A stretch of 64,000 bases of DNA from an uncultured Fibrobacter sp. (GTDB lineage: Bacteria > Fibrobacterota > Fibrobacteria > Fibrobacterales > Fibrobacteraceae): contig CAMJQW010000004.1 in assembly GCA_946408125.1 (NCBI GenBank), positions 1 through 64,000 of the forward strand, given 5' to 3'. Shown here one piece after another: positions 16,481 through 24,335 of this stretch. Each line of letters starts with the position of its first letter. Position 1 is the first letter of the stretch. The notes below the pieces were generated by a model. That model searched no databases. It had not been told where the DNA came from and worked only from the letters and a program-made list of their open reading frames with translations. A program made the position numbers and the translations under genes.

Positions 16481-17451
16481 ACCGGCGTCTTGCTCTTCTC
16501 TCCAGCAATCTCGCGCACGAGCTTAGGCACCATGTAGCCGGGGAGCTTGGTGCGGATTTCGGCAATCAGTGCGCGGGCGCGGTCGTCGTCGAGTTCGAAA
16601 TGGGCGACTCCGTTCGCGTGGTCCAGCTGGTGCAGGTAGTAGGGGAGGACTCCCTGCTCGAATAGCCTGCGGCTCAGTTTTTCGAGTGTCGCGGCACTGT
16701 CGTTCACGCCTTTCAGCAGCACGCCCTGGTTCAACAGCGTCCATCCGGCATACTTGAGCTGCCCGAATACGGCCTGCGATTCCTCGTCGAGTTCGTCGGG
16801 ATGGTCCACGTGCGATACCAGCACGCAGTCAAAACGGGCAGGCAGTTCGCGTAAAAGTTCAAAATGCTGCATTACGAGGTCTGGCCGCATCACCGGAGTC
16901 CTCGTATGGATGCGGAGTGTCGTGACCGAGCCGTGCATGGCGATTGCTTCCACGAGGTCGCGGAAGGCTCCGGGGCCGAGTGTCAGCGGGTCGCCTCCCG
17001 AAAGGATTACTTCCCAGATGTCGCTGTGCGTGTCGAGCCAGTTGCCGACATCGCGTGCGATGTCCGGGACGCTTCGGAACGGGTAGTTCTTGCGGAAGCA
17101 GAAGCGGCAACGGGCACCGCAGGTGGCGGTCGAGACAATCAGGGCGCGCCGGTCGTATTTCTGGATGATGCTTTCCGCCTTGCCCGCGGGCAGGTCCCCG
17201 ACGGGATCGTCCACGAATCCGTCCACCTTTTTGAGCTCGTCCGTAATCGGCAGGATCTCGCGCAGCAGTGCCGCGGGTTCGCTAGCCTTCTTGATAAGGT
17301 CGGCGTAGTGGCGCGAACACAGGAACGGGAACTTTGGGTTGCGGTCTAGCCCCGCGATGGCGCCGGCGACGGCTTCGTTTGCGGTAAAATCGTCGCCGAG
17401 ATACTCCAAAAAGTCAGAAATTTGCGTGAATGCGGTTACGGGGCTTTCCAT
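16477..17451 (-). CDS. epmB: EF-P (R)-beta-lysylation radical SAM aminomutase EpmB
   Basis: Radical SAM, PLP-dependent lysine 2,3-aminomutase family. The cluster motif is CGARCRFC (CxxxCxxC), followed by the LSGGDPL strand and the C-terminal LPYYLHQLDHANGVAHFEL with the PLP-site region. The 324-residue length matches EpmB (about 340) rather than free-lysine aminomutases (about 415), and the gene faces efp across 41 bases, so EpmB is strongly preferred over KamA. EpmB makes (R)-beta-lysine that EpmA ligates to EF-P Lys34; epmA is not in this window. The start is 10 bases after a TAAATT hexamer shared with efp. Confidence 0.92.
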   Translation of the reverse strand: MESPVTAFTQISDFLEYLGDDFTANEAVAGAIAGLDRNPKFPFLCSRHYADLIKKASEPAALLREILPITDELKKVDGFVDDPVGDLPAGKAESIIQKYDRRALIVSTATCGARCRFCFRKNYPFRSVPDIARDVGNWLDTHSDIWEVILSGGDPLTLGPGAFRDLVEAIAMHGSVTTLRIHTRTPVMRPDLVMQHFELLRELPARFDCVLVSHVDHPDELDEESQAVFGQLKYAGWTLLNQGVLLKGVNDSAATLEKLSRRLFEQGVLPYYLHQLDHANGVAHFELDDDRARALIAEIRTKLPGYMVPKLVREIAGEKSKTPV

Positions 17452-17468
17452 TATATTGCTAAATTTAG
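17452..17468. promoter_or_regulatory. Symmetric -10 region between epmB and efp
   Basis: The 41-base gap contains TATATT (17452-17457) and the perfect palindrome CTAAATTTAG (17459-17468), which reads TAAATT on both strands. Either strand could use it as a -10 element: minus for epmB with a very short leader, plus for efp with a leader of roughly 20 bases carrying AGAGGA. A bidirectional promoter would co-express the factor and its modifying enzyme. Confidence 0.5.
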
Positions 17469-17492
17469 AATCAAAATCAACAAGAGGATAAT

Positions 17493-18077
17493 ATGGGTAC
17501 TGTAAGCACCAACGAATTCCGCAAGAAGTTAAAAATCATGGTTGATGGTCAGCCGTACGAAATCATCGAAAACCAGTTCGTGAAGCCGGGTAAGGGCCAG
17601 GCCTTTAACCGCGTCCGCATCAAGAACCTGGTGACGGGCCGCACGCTCGAACGCACTTGGAAGAGCGGCGACACGGTCGAAGAAGCCGAAGTGACCTACA
17701 CCGAAATGACGTACCTCTACAACGACGGTGCAACTTGGTACTTCTTGAACAACGAAAACCAGGAAACTGAAGAAATCTCGAAGGAACACCTCAACGGCTG
17801 CGAAGTGTGGCTGCTTGACGGCGCTACCGTCGAAGTCACTTGGTGGAAGGACCCGAAGAGCGGTTCTACCTTGCCGATCGAAGTCATTCCGCCGACATTT
17901 GTCGACCTGATGATCGTGGAAGCTCCTCCGGCAGTGCAGGGCAACACCAGCGGTAACGTGATGCGCGAAGCCATCCTCGAAACCGGCGCCAAGGTGATGA
18001 TCCCGCTGTTCATCGAGAACAACACCAAGATCCGCGTGGACACCCGCGACGGTTCTTACCTCGAACGCGCGAAATAA
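17493..18077 (+). CDS. efp: Translation elongation factor P
   Basis: Relieves ribosome stalling at consecutive prolines. 194 residues in the usual three beta-barrel domains. The modified loop is VKPGKGQAF with lysine at position 34, the residue beta-lysylated by EpmA/EpmB in enterobacteria; this agrees with the adjacent epmB. The C-terminal domain ends with TKIRVDTRDGSYLERA, the standard EF-P signature (RVDTRTGEYLERA-like). AGAGGA lies six bases before the ATG. Followed by a strong terminator at 18165-18188. Confidence 0.97.
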   Translation: MGTVSTNEFRKKLKIMVDGQPYEIIENQFVKPGKGQAFNRVRIKNLVTGRTLERTWKSGDTVEEAEVTYTEMTYLYNDGATWYFLNNENQETEEISKEHLNGCEVWLLDGATVEVTWWKDPKSGSTLPIEVIPPTFVDLMIVEAPPAVQGNTSGNVMREAILETGAKVMIPLFIENNTKIRVDTRDGSYLERAK

Positions 18078-18164
18078 GACCGCTCGGTTCTATCGCATAT
18101 TAGAAACGCTCCTGGTTTCGGCTGGGGGCTTTCTTTGTACGCATTGACAATCTGTCTATAGAAC

Positions 18165-18188
18165 AAGGGCGCTTCGGGCGCCCTTTTT
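18165..18188 (+). terminator. Intrinsic terminator after efp
   Basis: Stem AAGGGCGC (18165-18172) with GCGCCCTT (18178-18185), loop TTCGG, then a T run. It separates efp from the esterase gene, whose ribosome site lies 45 bases further on. Confidence 0.85.
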
Positions 18189-18233
18189 GCGTTTTAGAGG
18201 GTAGATTTAGGATGTTGTTTGAAAGGAGTATGT

Positions 18234-19814
18234 ATGGGAATGTTTAAACAACTCACCCGGTTCACGTCCGTGGCGTGTTTTGCCGCGGGCTTCTTTGCGT
18301 TCGGAACCGCGCCTGCTGGTGCCGCTCCGGACCCGAATTTCCACATCTACATCGCGTACGGCCAGTCCAACATGGGCGGCACGGCCAATGCCGAAAACGC
18401 CGACAAGGTCGAAAATCCGCGTTTCAAGATTTTTGCGACGCAGAAATGCTCGGGCAAGGGCCGCAACACCATCGGCGAGGTCTACCCGGCGGTGCCATCG
18501 CTCTTCAACTGCGGCACCACGATTTCGATTGCCGACTGGTTCGGGCGCACGATGGCCGACAGCATGCCCGACGTGACCATCGGGATTATCCCGGTTGCGG
18601 TGGGCGGCGCAAGCATCAAGCTGTTCGACCAGGACCAATATGCGAGTTACCTCTCTACGGCGGAGGATTGGCTCAAGAACTACGCGAAGGAATACGCGAG
18701 CGACGGCAACGTGACGAAGACGATTATCGATATCGCGAAGAAGGCGCAGCAGGTGGGCGTCATCAAGGGGTTCATCTTCCACCAGGGCGAAACCGACGGC
18801 GGCTACCCGGACTGGCCGAAAATCGTGAAGAAAACCCGCGACGATATCCTCAAGGCGCTCGACATGAGTTCCGATACGGTGCCGTTCGTGGCGGGCGAGC
18901 TCCTGCGTTCGGGCTGCTGCTATTCCGACCGCGTGTCGAAACTCCCGAACACGATGGATAATACCTATTACGCTTCTTCCGAAGGCCTTGACGGCAACGG
19001 CGTGGACCGCTACCACTTCGGTCACGATGCCTACGTGACATTCGGCAAACGCTATGCCGAACAGATGCTCAAGGCGGTGAACCGCGCTCCGGTGGTACCT
19101 GAACCGCAGAAGCCGTTCAAGGGCAAATCGTTTGAAATTCCCGGCAAGATCGAGGCCGAAGACTTCGACATCCCGGGTGTCGGCTCGGGCAACGACTCCT
19201 ACAAGGAAAACGATTCCGAAGACCACGGCGGCAGCAATTACCGCGAAGGTACGGGCGTCGATATTTACAAGAAGGCGACGGGCTACATCGTGGGCTACAA
19301 CCAGGAAGGCGAATGGCTCGAATACAGCGTGAATGTCAAGGAAGCGGGCGAGTACGTTTTCTTGGCGGCGGTTGCATCCGCAAACGAGACTTCCGGTTTC
19401 CAGATGTCGCTTGACGGCAAGAACATCACGGAAGTAATCTCTGTCCCGAAAAACGAAGGCGAGGACAACTACGACGACTACAACAAGGTGCGGGCGACGG
19501 TGAACCTCCCTGCGGGCGAACACATATTGCGCTTTACGGTGACCGGTTCCTGGATGGACGTGGATTACTTTGTGTTCGGAGAAGACGAAATCGTTTGCGT
19601 TGACAGATGCACAGACTTTGTAAGGCCTGCGCTATCGCATGCGACCGGAACCGAAAGCTACCGCATGTTCGACATGAATGGCAACTATCTTGGAACGGTG
19701 CGGGCCTCTGGAATGCAGGAACTCCGTGCCAGCGCGAAACCCCTTGTGAAAACGGGCGGCATGTTCATCGCAAAATCGAAGAATGGCTCCACGATGGTTC
19801 GCGTGGCGAAGTAA
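18234..19814 (+). CDS. Secreted CE6-type acetyl xylan esterase with CBM6-like module
   Basis: Deacetylates plant-wall xylan outside the cell. I place the start at ATG 18234, five bases after AAAGGAG (tracked TTG 18219 would remove the ribosome site). A Sec signal ends near AGAAPDPN. The SGNH-type esterase domain (about residues 35-290) shows GQSNM (nucleophile serine), VAVGGASI, FHQGETDGG and DRYHFGHDAY (catalytic histidine). A CBM6-like domain follows (KIEAEDFDIPG ... EGEWLEYSVNV ... WMDVDYFVFG). The last 60 residues form a basic C-terminal domain (MFDMNGNYLG ... MFIAKSKNGSTMVRVAK) seen on Fibrobacter secreted enzymes. Architecture matches known F. succinogenes Axe6 enzymes. Confidence 0.9.
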   Translation: MGMFKQLTRFTSVACFAAGFFAFGTAPAGAAPDPNFHIYIAYGQSNMGGTANAENADKVENPRFKIFATQKCSGKGRNTIGEVYPAVPSLFNCGTTISIADWFGRTMADSMPDVTIGIIPVAVGGASIKLFDQDQYASYLSTAEDWLKNYAKEYASDGNVTKTIIDIAKKAQQVGVIKGFIFHQGETDGGYPDWPKIVKKTRDDILKALDMSSDTVPFVAGELLRSGCCYSDRVSKLPNTMDNTYYASSEGLDGNGVDRYHFGHDAYVTFGKRYAEQMLKAVNRAPVVPEPQKPFKGKSFEIPGKIEAEDFDIPGVGSGNDSYKENDSEDHGGSNYREGTGVDIYKKATGYIVGYNQEGEWLEYSVNVKEAGEYVFLAAVASANETSGFQMSLDGKNITEVISVPKNEGEDNYDDYNKVRATVNLPAGEHILRFTVTGSWMDVDYFVFGEDEIVCVDRCTDFVRPALSHATGTESYRMFDMNGNYLGTVRASGMQELRASAKPLVKTGGMFIAKSKNGSTMVRVAK

Positions 19815-19833
19815 TTAGCGATTGTGCGTTCAG

Positions 19834-20811
19834 TTAGAGACCGAGCGATTTCCTGAAAACCCGGGCGACTTCGTCCGGGTTGTCGCTTTTTAGCCAGCTG
19901 AGCGTCTCGGTGCCGCGGTAGCTCCATGCAAAGATGTTGTCAATCCCAGCGGCACGGCTTTCCTGGACGGCGATGGCGAGGTCGTTCTCGCGGCCCGCTT
20001 CTATCTGGTACGCCTTGATCCACATCTGCACGGCCTTCCCGTAGCGGGCCGCGACATCCACGAGCTTCTTCGCCGTCTCGGCATACTTCTCGCGGACCCA
20101 TTCCTCGGTGGCGCCGCGTTCCCAGTACGGGTCGCTGGCCACTTCGTCTACGCTTTCCAGCTTGGCCACGCGGCCCCAGTCGTCGAGACCCGCGGGGAAC
20201 CACGGCGGCAGCATGCACACGCAGTTGCGCTTGCCGCGCGCGTGCACATCGCGCGTCATCTCGTCCAAGAAATCAATCAAGCTTTCTTCGCGGAATTTCT
20301 TCACGTCGTCTGTGAGCTGTTCGGGCATCTCGTAACCGAATCGTTCCCGAAAAAGCCTGCGGCAGCTTTCACACCTGCAGCTCCAGTTGGTAAGTCCGCC
20401 CTTCTCAAAATAAAAGTGCGGTTCGTCCCAGAAAATCGTGCTCACCTTCGTAGCGCACACGGATTCAATCCACTTGTGCATGTACGCGCGGAATTCCGGA
20501 TGGTTCGGGCAGGCGGCCACCTTGGGCTTGCCGTCGAGCGCCACTTGGCATAAATCGTGGTTGCGTGCGGTGAGTTCCGAATATGCTTCGCCGCCGAATA
20601 CGCGGCCCACTCCCCACGGGTTCACGTAGACCGATAAACCGAGCTCTGCAGTCCGGTCGACGATTTCCTTCATGGTGTCGAAGTAGTATTGCTGGTCTTC
20701 TTCGCTCCAGGTGTGGAGCACCGCGTTGAATCCTGCGGCCTTGATGTCGGCCATGTCGGCCAGCGCATGCTTTGGCGAGCGCACTCCGAAGTAGCTTACG
20801 CCCTTGATCAT
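19834..20811 (-). CDS. Predicted TIM-barrel glycoside-hydrolase-like protein
   Basis: 325 residues, no signal peptide, so cytoplasmic. The order of segments fits a (beta/alpha)8 barrel: KGVSYFGVRSPKHALADMADIKAAGF at the first strand, AELGLSVYVNPWGVG, ACPNHPEFRAYMHKWIES, then VSTIFWDEPHFYF with acidic residues in the position of a catalytic pair, and DNIFAWSYRGTETLSW near the end. A Cys cluster (CRCESC) follows the DEP motif. I cannot assign a family or a substrate. The start overlaps the stop of the upstream receiver-like gene by four bases (ATGA), so they are cotranscribed. Confidence 0.6.
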   Translation of the reverse strand: MIKGVSYFGVRSPKHALADMADIKAAGFNAVLHTWSEEDQQYYFDTMKEIVDRTAELGLSVYVNPWGVGRVFGGEAYSELTARNHDLCQVALDGKPKVAACPNHPEFRAYMHKWIESVCATKVSTIFWDEPHFYFEKGGLTNWSCRCESCRRLFRERFGYEMPEQLTDDVKKFREESLIDFLDEMTRDVHARGKRNCVCMLPPWFPAGLDDWGRVAKLESVDEVASDPYWERGATEEWVREKYAETAKKLVDVAARYGKAVQMWIKAYQIEAGRENDLAIAVQESRAAGIDNIFAWSYRGTETLSWLKSDNPDEVARVFRKSLGL

Positions 20812-21227
20812 GCGTCAGCCCATTGCGGGGTCGGCGTGCGGCGCAGCACTTGCTCGAGCGTCTCGCACCATTCGTCCTCGTCCACGGGGCGGCGTATCCA
20901 GAACAGGCTTCCGTCGCTCTTTTCGATGGGCATCTCGTCGGGGACGATTTCCACGATCCACGATTCGGGAATCGCTGCATGCAGCTTCTTGCTGAACTTG
21001 AGGTTCACGTCCTTGGCCCTGTCGGCGTGGTCGAACACGATGAGCGCGGGGGACTCGCCTTCGATGAGGGCGGTTTCAAGGATGTCCTGCGCGTCCTCGA
21101 TGGAATTGCAGGTGTACATCGTGGCGTCGTCGGCCATATCGTTCTGCAGGAGCCAGCGGAGAGTCCATTGGCTCATCTTGTCGAGACTTCCCGGCGATGA
21201 CGGCGTTATGAAGAATATGTGTCCCAC
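20808..21227 (-). CDS. Receiver-like orphan protein
   Basis: 139 residues starting at GTG 21227. The pattern (FFITPSSPGS; MYTCNSIEDAQDILETALIEGESPALIVFDHADRAKDVNLKF; SWIVEIVPDE; LFWIRRPVDEDEWCETLEQVL) resembles a response-regulator receiver fold with a RRP-V-DEDEW segment in the place of the usual KP-F motif. The aspartate in VFDHADRA could be the phospho-acceptor site, but other acidic-pocket residues are not evident, so it may be a pseudo-receiver. No output domain. TATTTT lies seven bases before the GTG. Cotranscribed with the TIM-barrel gene. Function unknown. Confidence 0.5.
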   Translation of the reverse strand: MGHIFFITPSSPGSLDKMSQWTLRWLLQNDMADDATMYTCNSIEDAQDILETALIEGESPALIVFDHADRAKDVNLKFSKKLHAAIPESWIVEIVPDEMPIEKSDGSLFWIRRPVDEDEWCETLEQVLRRTPTPQWADA

Positions 21228-21257
21228 GGGCGTAAAAATAGGTTATTTAGGGCGATT

Positions 21258-21327
21258 TGTGGATAAACAAAATGGCCTATTTTTGATTTTTATTTTCTAT
21301 GACAAACTTGTAACCGACTTATCCACA
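21258..21327. promoter_or_regulatory. Pair of perfect DnaA boxes around an AT-rich spacer
   Basis: TGTGGATAA at 21258-21266 is the exact reverse complement of TTATCCACA, and TTATCCACA itself is at 21319-21327. These match the consensus high-affinity DnaA 9-mer. They point outward and flank 52 bases that are about 71% AT. The region is the divergent promoter of the receiver-like gene and thiL. It could be an initiator-binding regulatory site or part of an origin-like locus. Confidence 0.65.
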
Positions 21328-21377
21328 GAAAATCGCCAAGATGTTTTTTCGCGGGGAGAAATTGCTACATTCTAGAC

Positions 21378-22358
21378 ATGTTTCCAGACCTCGGCGAATT
21401 CAAACTTGTCTCGAAAATCCTTGAAAATCCGGCGGATCTCGTGGAGCGTTCACCCCAGTTCCGGGAGTGGCTCGGCGCGGGTGACGACTGCGCCATCTTC
21501 GACGGTTGGCTCGCGACCAAGGACCTCTCCGTGGAGGGGACGCATTTTCGCCTCGACTGGTCGACGCCGGAGCAGGCGGTGGAGAAGCACATCGTCTCGA
21601 ACGTCTCGGATATTTCCGCGATGGGTGGCCGCCCGAGGCTTGCGCTGTTTGGCCTGTGCGTGAACAAGCATTGGAGCGCGGACGTGCGTGACCGCGTGGT
21701 GAAGGCCGTGTCCGAAGGCTTCGCGAAGCGCGGGATTGCGCTGATTGGCGGCGATACGGTCGCGGGCGAGGTGGGCATGTTCTCGACGACGCTCCTGGGT
21801 GAGCAGGTCTCGGCGAGGGCGCTTGTACGCAGTGGCGCCCGGCCTGCCGATACGGTATATGTGGCAGGCAGTCTAGGAAAGTCGGCGGCCGGGCTCTGGC
21901 TCCTTTCGAACCATCCGGAGGCCGCGCCCGAGTTCCCTGAACTCGTGCGCTTCCACCTGTGTCCCGAAATCGAGGAAGGCATGGGCGCGCACTTGGTGCG
22001 CGCCGGCGTGGACGGGGCCTGCATGGACATAAGCGACGGGCTCTCCTCGGAACTCAACCATGTCGCGCTCTCTTCGGGCGTGAAAATCGAAATCCGGGAG
22101 GATTTGCTGCCTATCGACGCGGAAGTGCTGCGCCTGTCAAGGCGGTATGGCCTGGATCCGCTCGATTTCGCCATGAATGGAGGGGAGGAATACGGCCTCC
22201 TGTTCACCGTTTCTTGCAAAAATGATATATTTCCATTAGATTTACCCGCGGGGAGCGTCTCCAGGATAGGCACGGTGCAAGAGGGCGCCGGTGTCGTCAT
22301 GGTCCGCCCGGACGGGGAGAAGGTTTCAGTCAACGCTCAGGCTTGGTCGCATTTATGA
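21378..22358 (+). CDS. thiL: Thiamine-monophosphate kinase
   Basis: Phosphorylates thiamine monophosphate to the cofactor thiamine diphosphate. 326 residues of the PurM/ThiL ATP-grasp-like superfamily: GAGDDCAIFDGW (N-terminal ATP/Mg site), DLSVEGTHFRLDW, AVEKHIVSNVSDISAMGG, GGDTVAGE, the middle ACMDISDGLSSEL, and FAMNGGEEYGLLFTV near the C terminus. TACATT lies exactly six bases before the ATG and there is no ribosome site, fitting a leaderless start. The stop overlaps the pilB-type ATG by four bases, an odd pairing of cofactor and pilus genes. No TPP riboswitch is apparent upstream. Confidence 0.95.
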   Translation: MFPDLGEFKLVSKILENPADLVERSPQFREWLGAGDDCAIFDGWLATKDLSVEGTHFRLDWSTPEQAVEKHIVSNVSDISAMGGRPRLALFGLCVNKHWSADVRDRVVKAVSEGFAKRGIALIGGDTVAGEVGMFSTTLLGEQVSARALVRSGARPADTVYVAGSLGKSAAGLWLLSNHPEAAPEFPELVRFHLCPEIEEGMGAHLVRAGVDGACMDISDGLSSELNHVALSSGVKIEIREDLLPIDAEVLRLSRRYGLDPLDFAMNGGEEYGLLFTVSCKNDIFPLDLPAGSVSRIGTVQEGAGVVMVRPDGEKVSVNAQAWSHL

Positions 22359-24289
22359 TTACAAATACAAAGATGAACTTGGGAGAATTGCTGCTTCGCC
22401 AGGGCGTACTGGATGAAGACCAGCTGAACCACGCCATTTCGGAACACAAGCGCACGGGTATGGCCCTCGCGAAAATCCTCATCCGACTCGGTATGGTCAG
22501 CGAGGACACGCTCACGAGCATCCTTGGCGTGCAGATGCAGTCCACCACCAAGATGCGTATCGGCGAGATGCTCCTCGCCCAGAAGTACATTACGCACGAA
22601 CAGCTGGATAAGGCGCTCGAGACGCAGAAGACTACCGGCAAGCGCCTGGGCCGCACGCTGGTGGACTTGGGATTCATGCCCGAGGAACGCCTGGTCGAAA
22701 TCCTTTCGCGCCAGTTCGAAGTCCCTTACGTGAAGCTCGACAATTTCGCCATCGACCCCGAGGCGTATACCTACCTGCCCGAAGACCTTTGCAAGACTTA
22801 CAAGGTGGTGCCGCTGTACGTTTCCAAAACGGAAGACGGCCGTCGCGTCGTTCGCGAGGCCATGACGCTCGCCATGACGGACCCCACCAACATGCGCGTC
22901 ATCAACATCGTGAAGTTCAAGGTCAAGATGGAAGTGGACGTTGTGATGGCGTCCGATTCCGACGTGCAGAAGGCCATCGAGCGCGTGTTCGCCGGCCACG
23001 GCTCGCAGGAAGAATCCCTTGCCGAATTGATCGGCGAGACCAAGGACGGCGAGGAACTCGAGACCGTCGAACGCGGTCAGGGCGGTAGTGACGAACCCGA
23101 ACTGAGTGACGAAGAAGGCCGCGCGGTCGTGAAGATTGTGACGACGCTTATCCACGAAGCCATTGCCCGTCACGCATCTGATATTCACCTGGAGCCGCAG
23201 GAAACCTTCCTCAAGCTCCGTTACCGCATTGACGGTGACCTGCAGGTGCAGCCGCCTATCCCGGCGCGCCTTATGCCGCAGATCCTTTCGCGTATCAAGC
23301 TCCTTTCCAAGATGGACATCGCCGAAAAGCGTCGCCCCCTCGACGGCCGCTTTACCGTGCGTTACAAGGGCGCCGAAGTCGACCTTCGTGTGAGCTCGTT
23401 CCCGATTTCCCTGCGTAAGCGCGGCGTGTGCGAAAAGATCGTTATGCGTATCTTGGACCCGAACTCGGGACAGTTCCCGCTGAAGGACATGGGCTTCGAC
23501 CCGCGTGTCCTCAAGCAGTTCATCGACGCGATTAACGCTCCTAACGGCATTGTGCTCGTGACCGGTCCTACGGGTTCCGGTAAGTCTACCACGCTTTACG
23601 CCTCTATTCGTGAGATTCTTGATAGTACGATCAATATTTCTACCATGGAAGACCCGGTCGAATTGAATATCGACGGCGTGAACCAGGGACAGATCAACAA
23701 TGCGGCGGGCTTTACCTTCGCCGCGGGCATCCGCGCCTTGCTCCGTCAGGACCCGGACGTCATCATGATCGGTGAAATGCGTGACCAGGAGACATCGTCC
23801 ATGGCTATCGAAGCCGCTCTGACGGGTCACTTGGTCTTCAGTACGTTGCATACGAACGATGCTGCCGGTGCTTTCCCGCGTTTGCTCGAAATGGGTCTGG
23901 AACCGTTCCTTGTGTCTACCGCTATCAAGGGCGTGCTCGCCCAGCGCCTTGTGCGCCGCATCTGTAAGTACTGCAAGGAACCCGTGGAAATCTCGCAGGC
24001 CATGCGTGACGAACTCCACCTGTCTCCGGAAATGCAGTTCTACCACGGCCGCGGTTGCGAAAAGTGCGACGGCTCGGGTTACAAGGGACGTTGCGGTATC
24101 TACGAGTTCCTGGTGCCGAACGAGACGGTGCGTAACCTCATCATCAAGCGTTCTTCGGGCGACGTGATCAAGCGTGCCGCCATGAAGGAATGCGGCATGA
24201 TTACGCTGCGTATGGACGGTATCCAGAAGGCCTTGGACGGCGCGACCACGCTCGAACAGGCCGTTGGCGCCTCTGCTGCCGACGACTAG
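22355..24289 (+). CDS. pilB: Type IV pilus/type II secretion assembly ATPase (PilB/GspE family)
   Basis: Hexameric cytoplasmic ATPase powering pilus extension or pseudopilus assembly. I take ATG 22355 (ATGA overlap with thiL), 644 residues, rather than GTG 22343. N-terminal part carries two MshEN/T2SSE_N-like repeats (LGELLLRQGVLDEDQLNHAI; IGEMLLAQKYITHEQLDKAL). Core motifs: Walker A GPTGSGKSTT, Asp box, Walker B VIMIGEMRD, His box. A zinc-binding tetracysteine follows (CKYC ... CEKC). PilB is preferred over GspE because of the two N-terminal modules and the pilM/pilN-like genes at 34.7-36.6 kb, but this is not decisive. Confidence 0.9.
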   Translation: MITNTKMNLGELLLRQGVLDEDQLNHAISEHKRTGMALAKILIRLGMVSEDTLTSILGVQMQSTTKMRIGEMLLAQKYITHEQLDKALETQKTTGKRLGRTLVDLGFMPEERLVEILSRQFEVPYVKLDNFAIDPEAYTYLPEDLCKTYKVVPLYVSKTEDGRRVVREAMTLAMTDPTNMRVINIVKFKVKMEVDVVMASDSDVQKAIERVFAGHGSQEESLAELIGETKDGEELETVERGQGGSDEPELSDEEGRAVVKIVTTLIHEAIARHASDIHLEPQETFLKLRYRIDGDLQVQPPIPARLMPQILSRIKLLSKMDIAEKRRPLDGRFTVRYKGAEVDLRVSSFPISLRKRGVCEKIVMRILDPNSGQFPLKDMGFDPRVLKQFIDAINAPNGIVLVTGPTGSGKSTTLYASIREILDSTINISTMEDPVELNIDGVNQGQINNAAGFTFAAGIRALLRQDPDVIMIGEMRDQETSSMAIEAALTGHLVFSTLHTNDAAGAFPRLLEMGLEPFLVSTAIKGVLAQRLVRRICKYCKEPVEISQAMRDELHLSPEMQFYHGRGCEKCDGSGYKGRCGIYEFLVPNETVRNLIIKRSSGDVIKRAAMKECGMITLRMDGIQKALDGATTLEQAVGASAADD

Positions 24290-24335
24290 TACGTTTGTCA
24301 GAGACTTTTTGATTTTCAGATTATAGATTCTAGTT

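Noticed and set aside
18144-18162. TTGACA upstream of the esterase gene
   Set aside because: No -10 at proper spacing; TATAGA is only seven bases away and a terminator follows, so it is not a promoter for the esterase.
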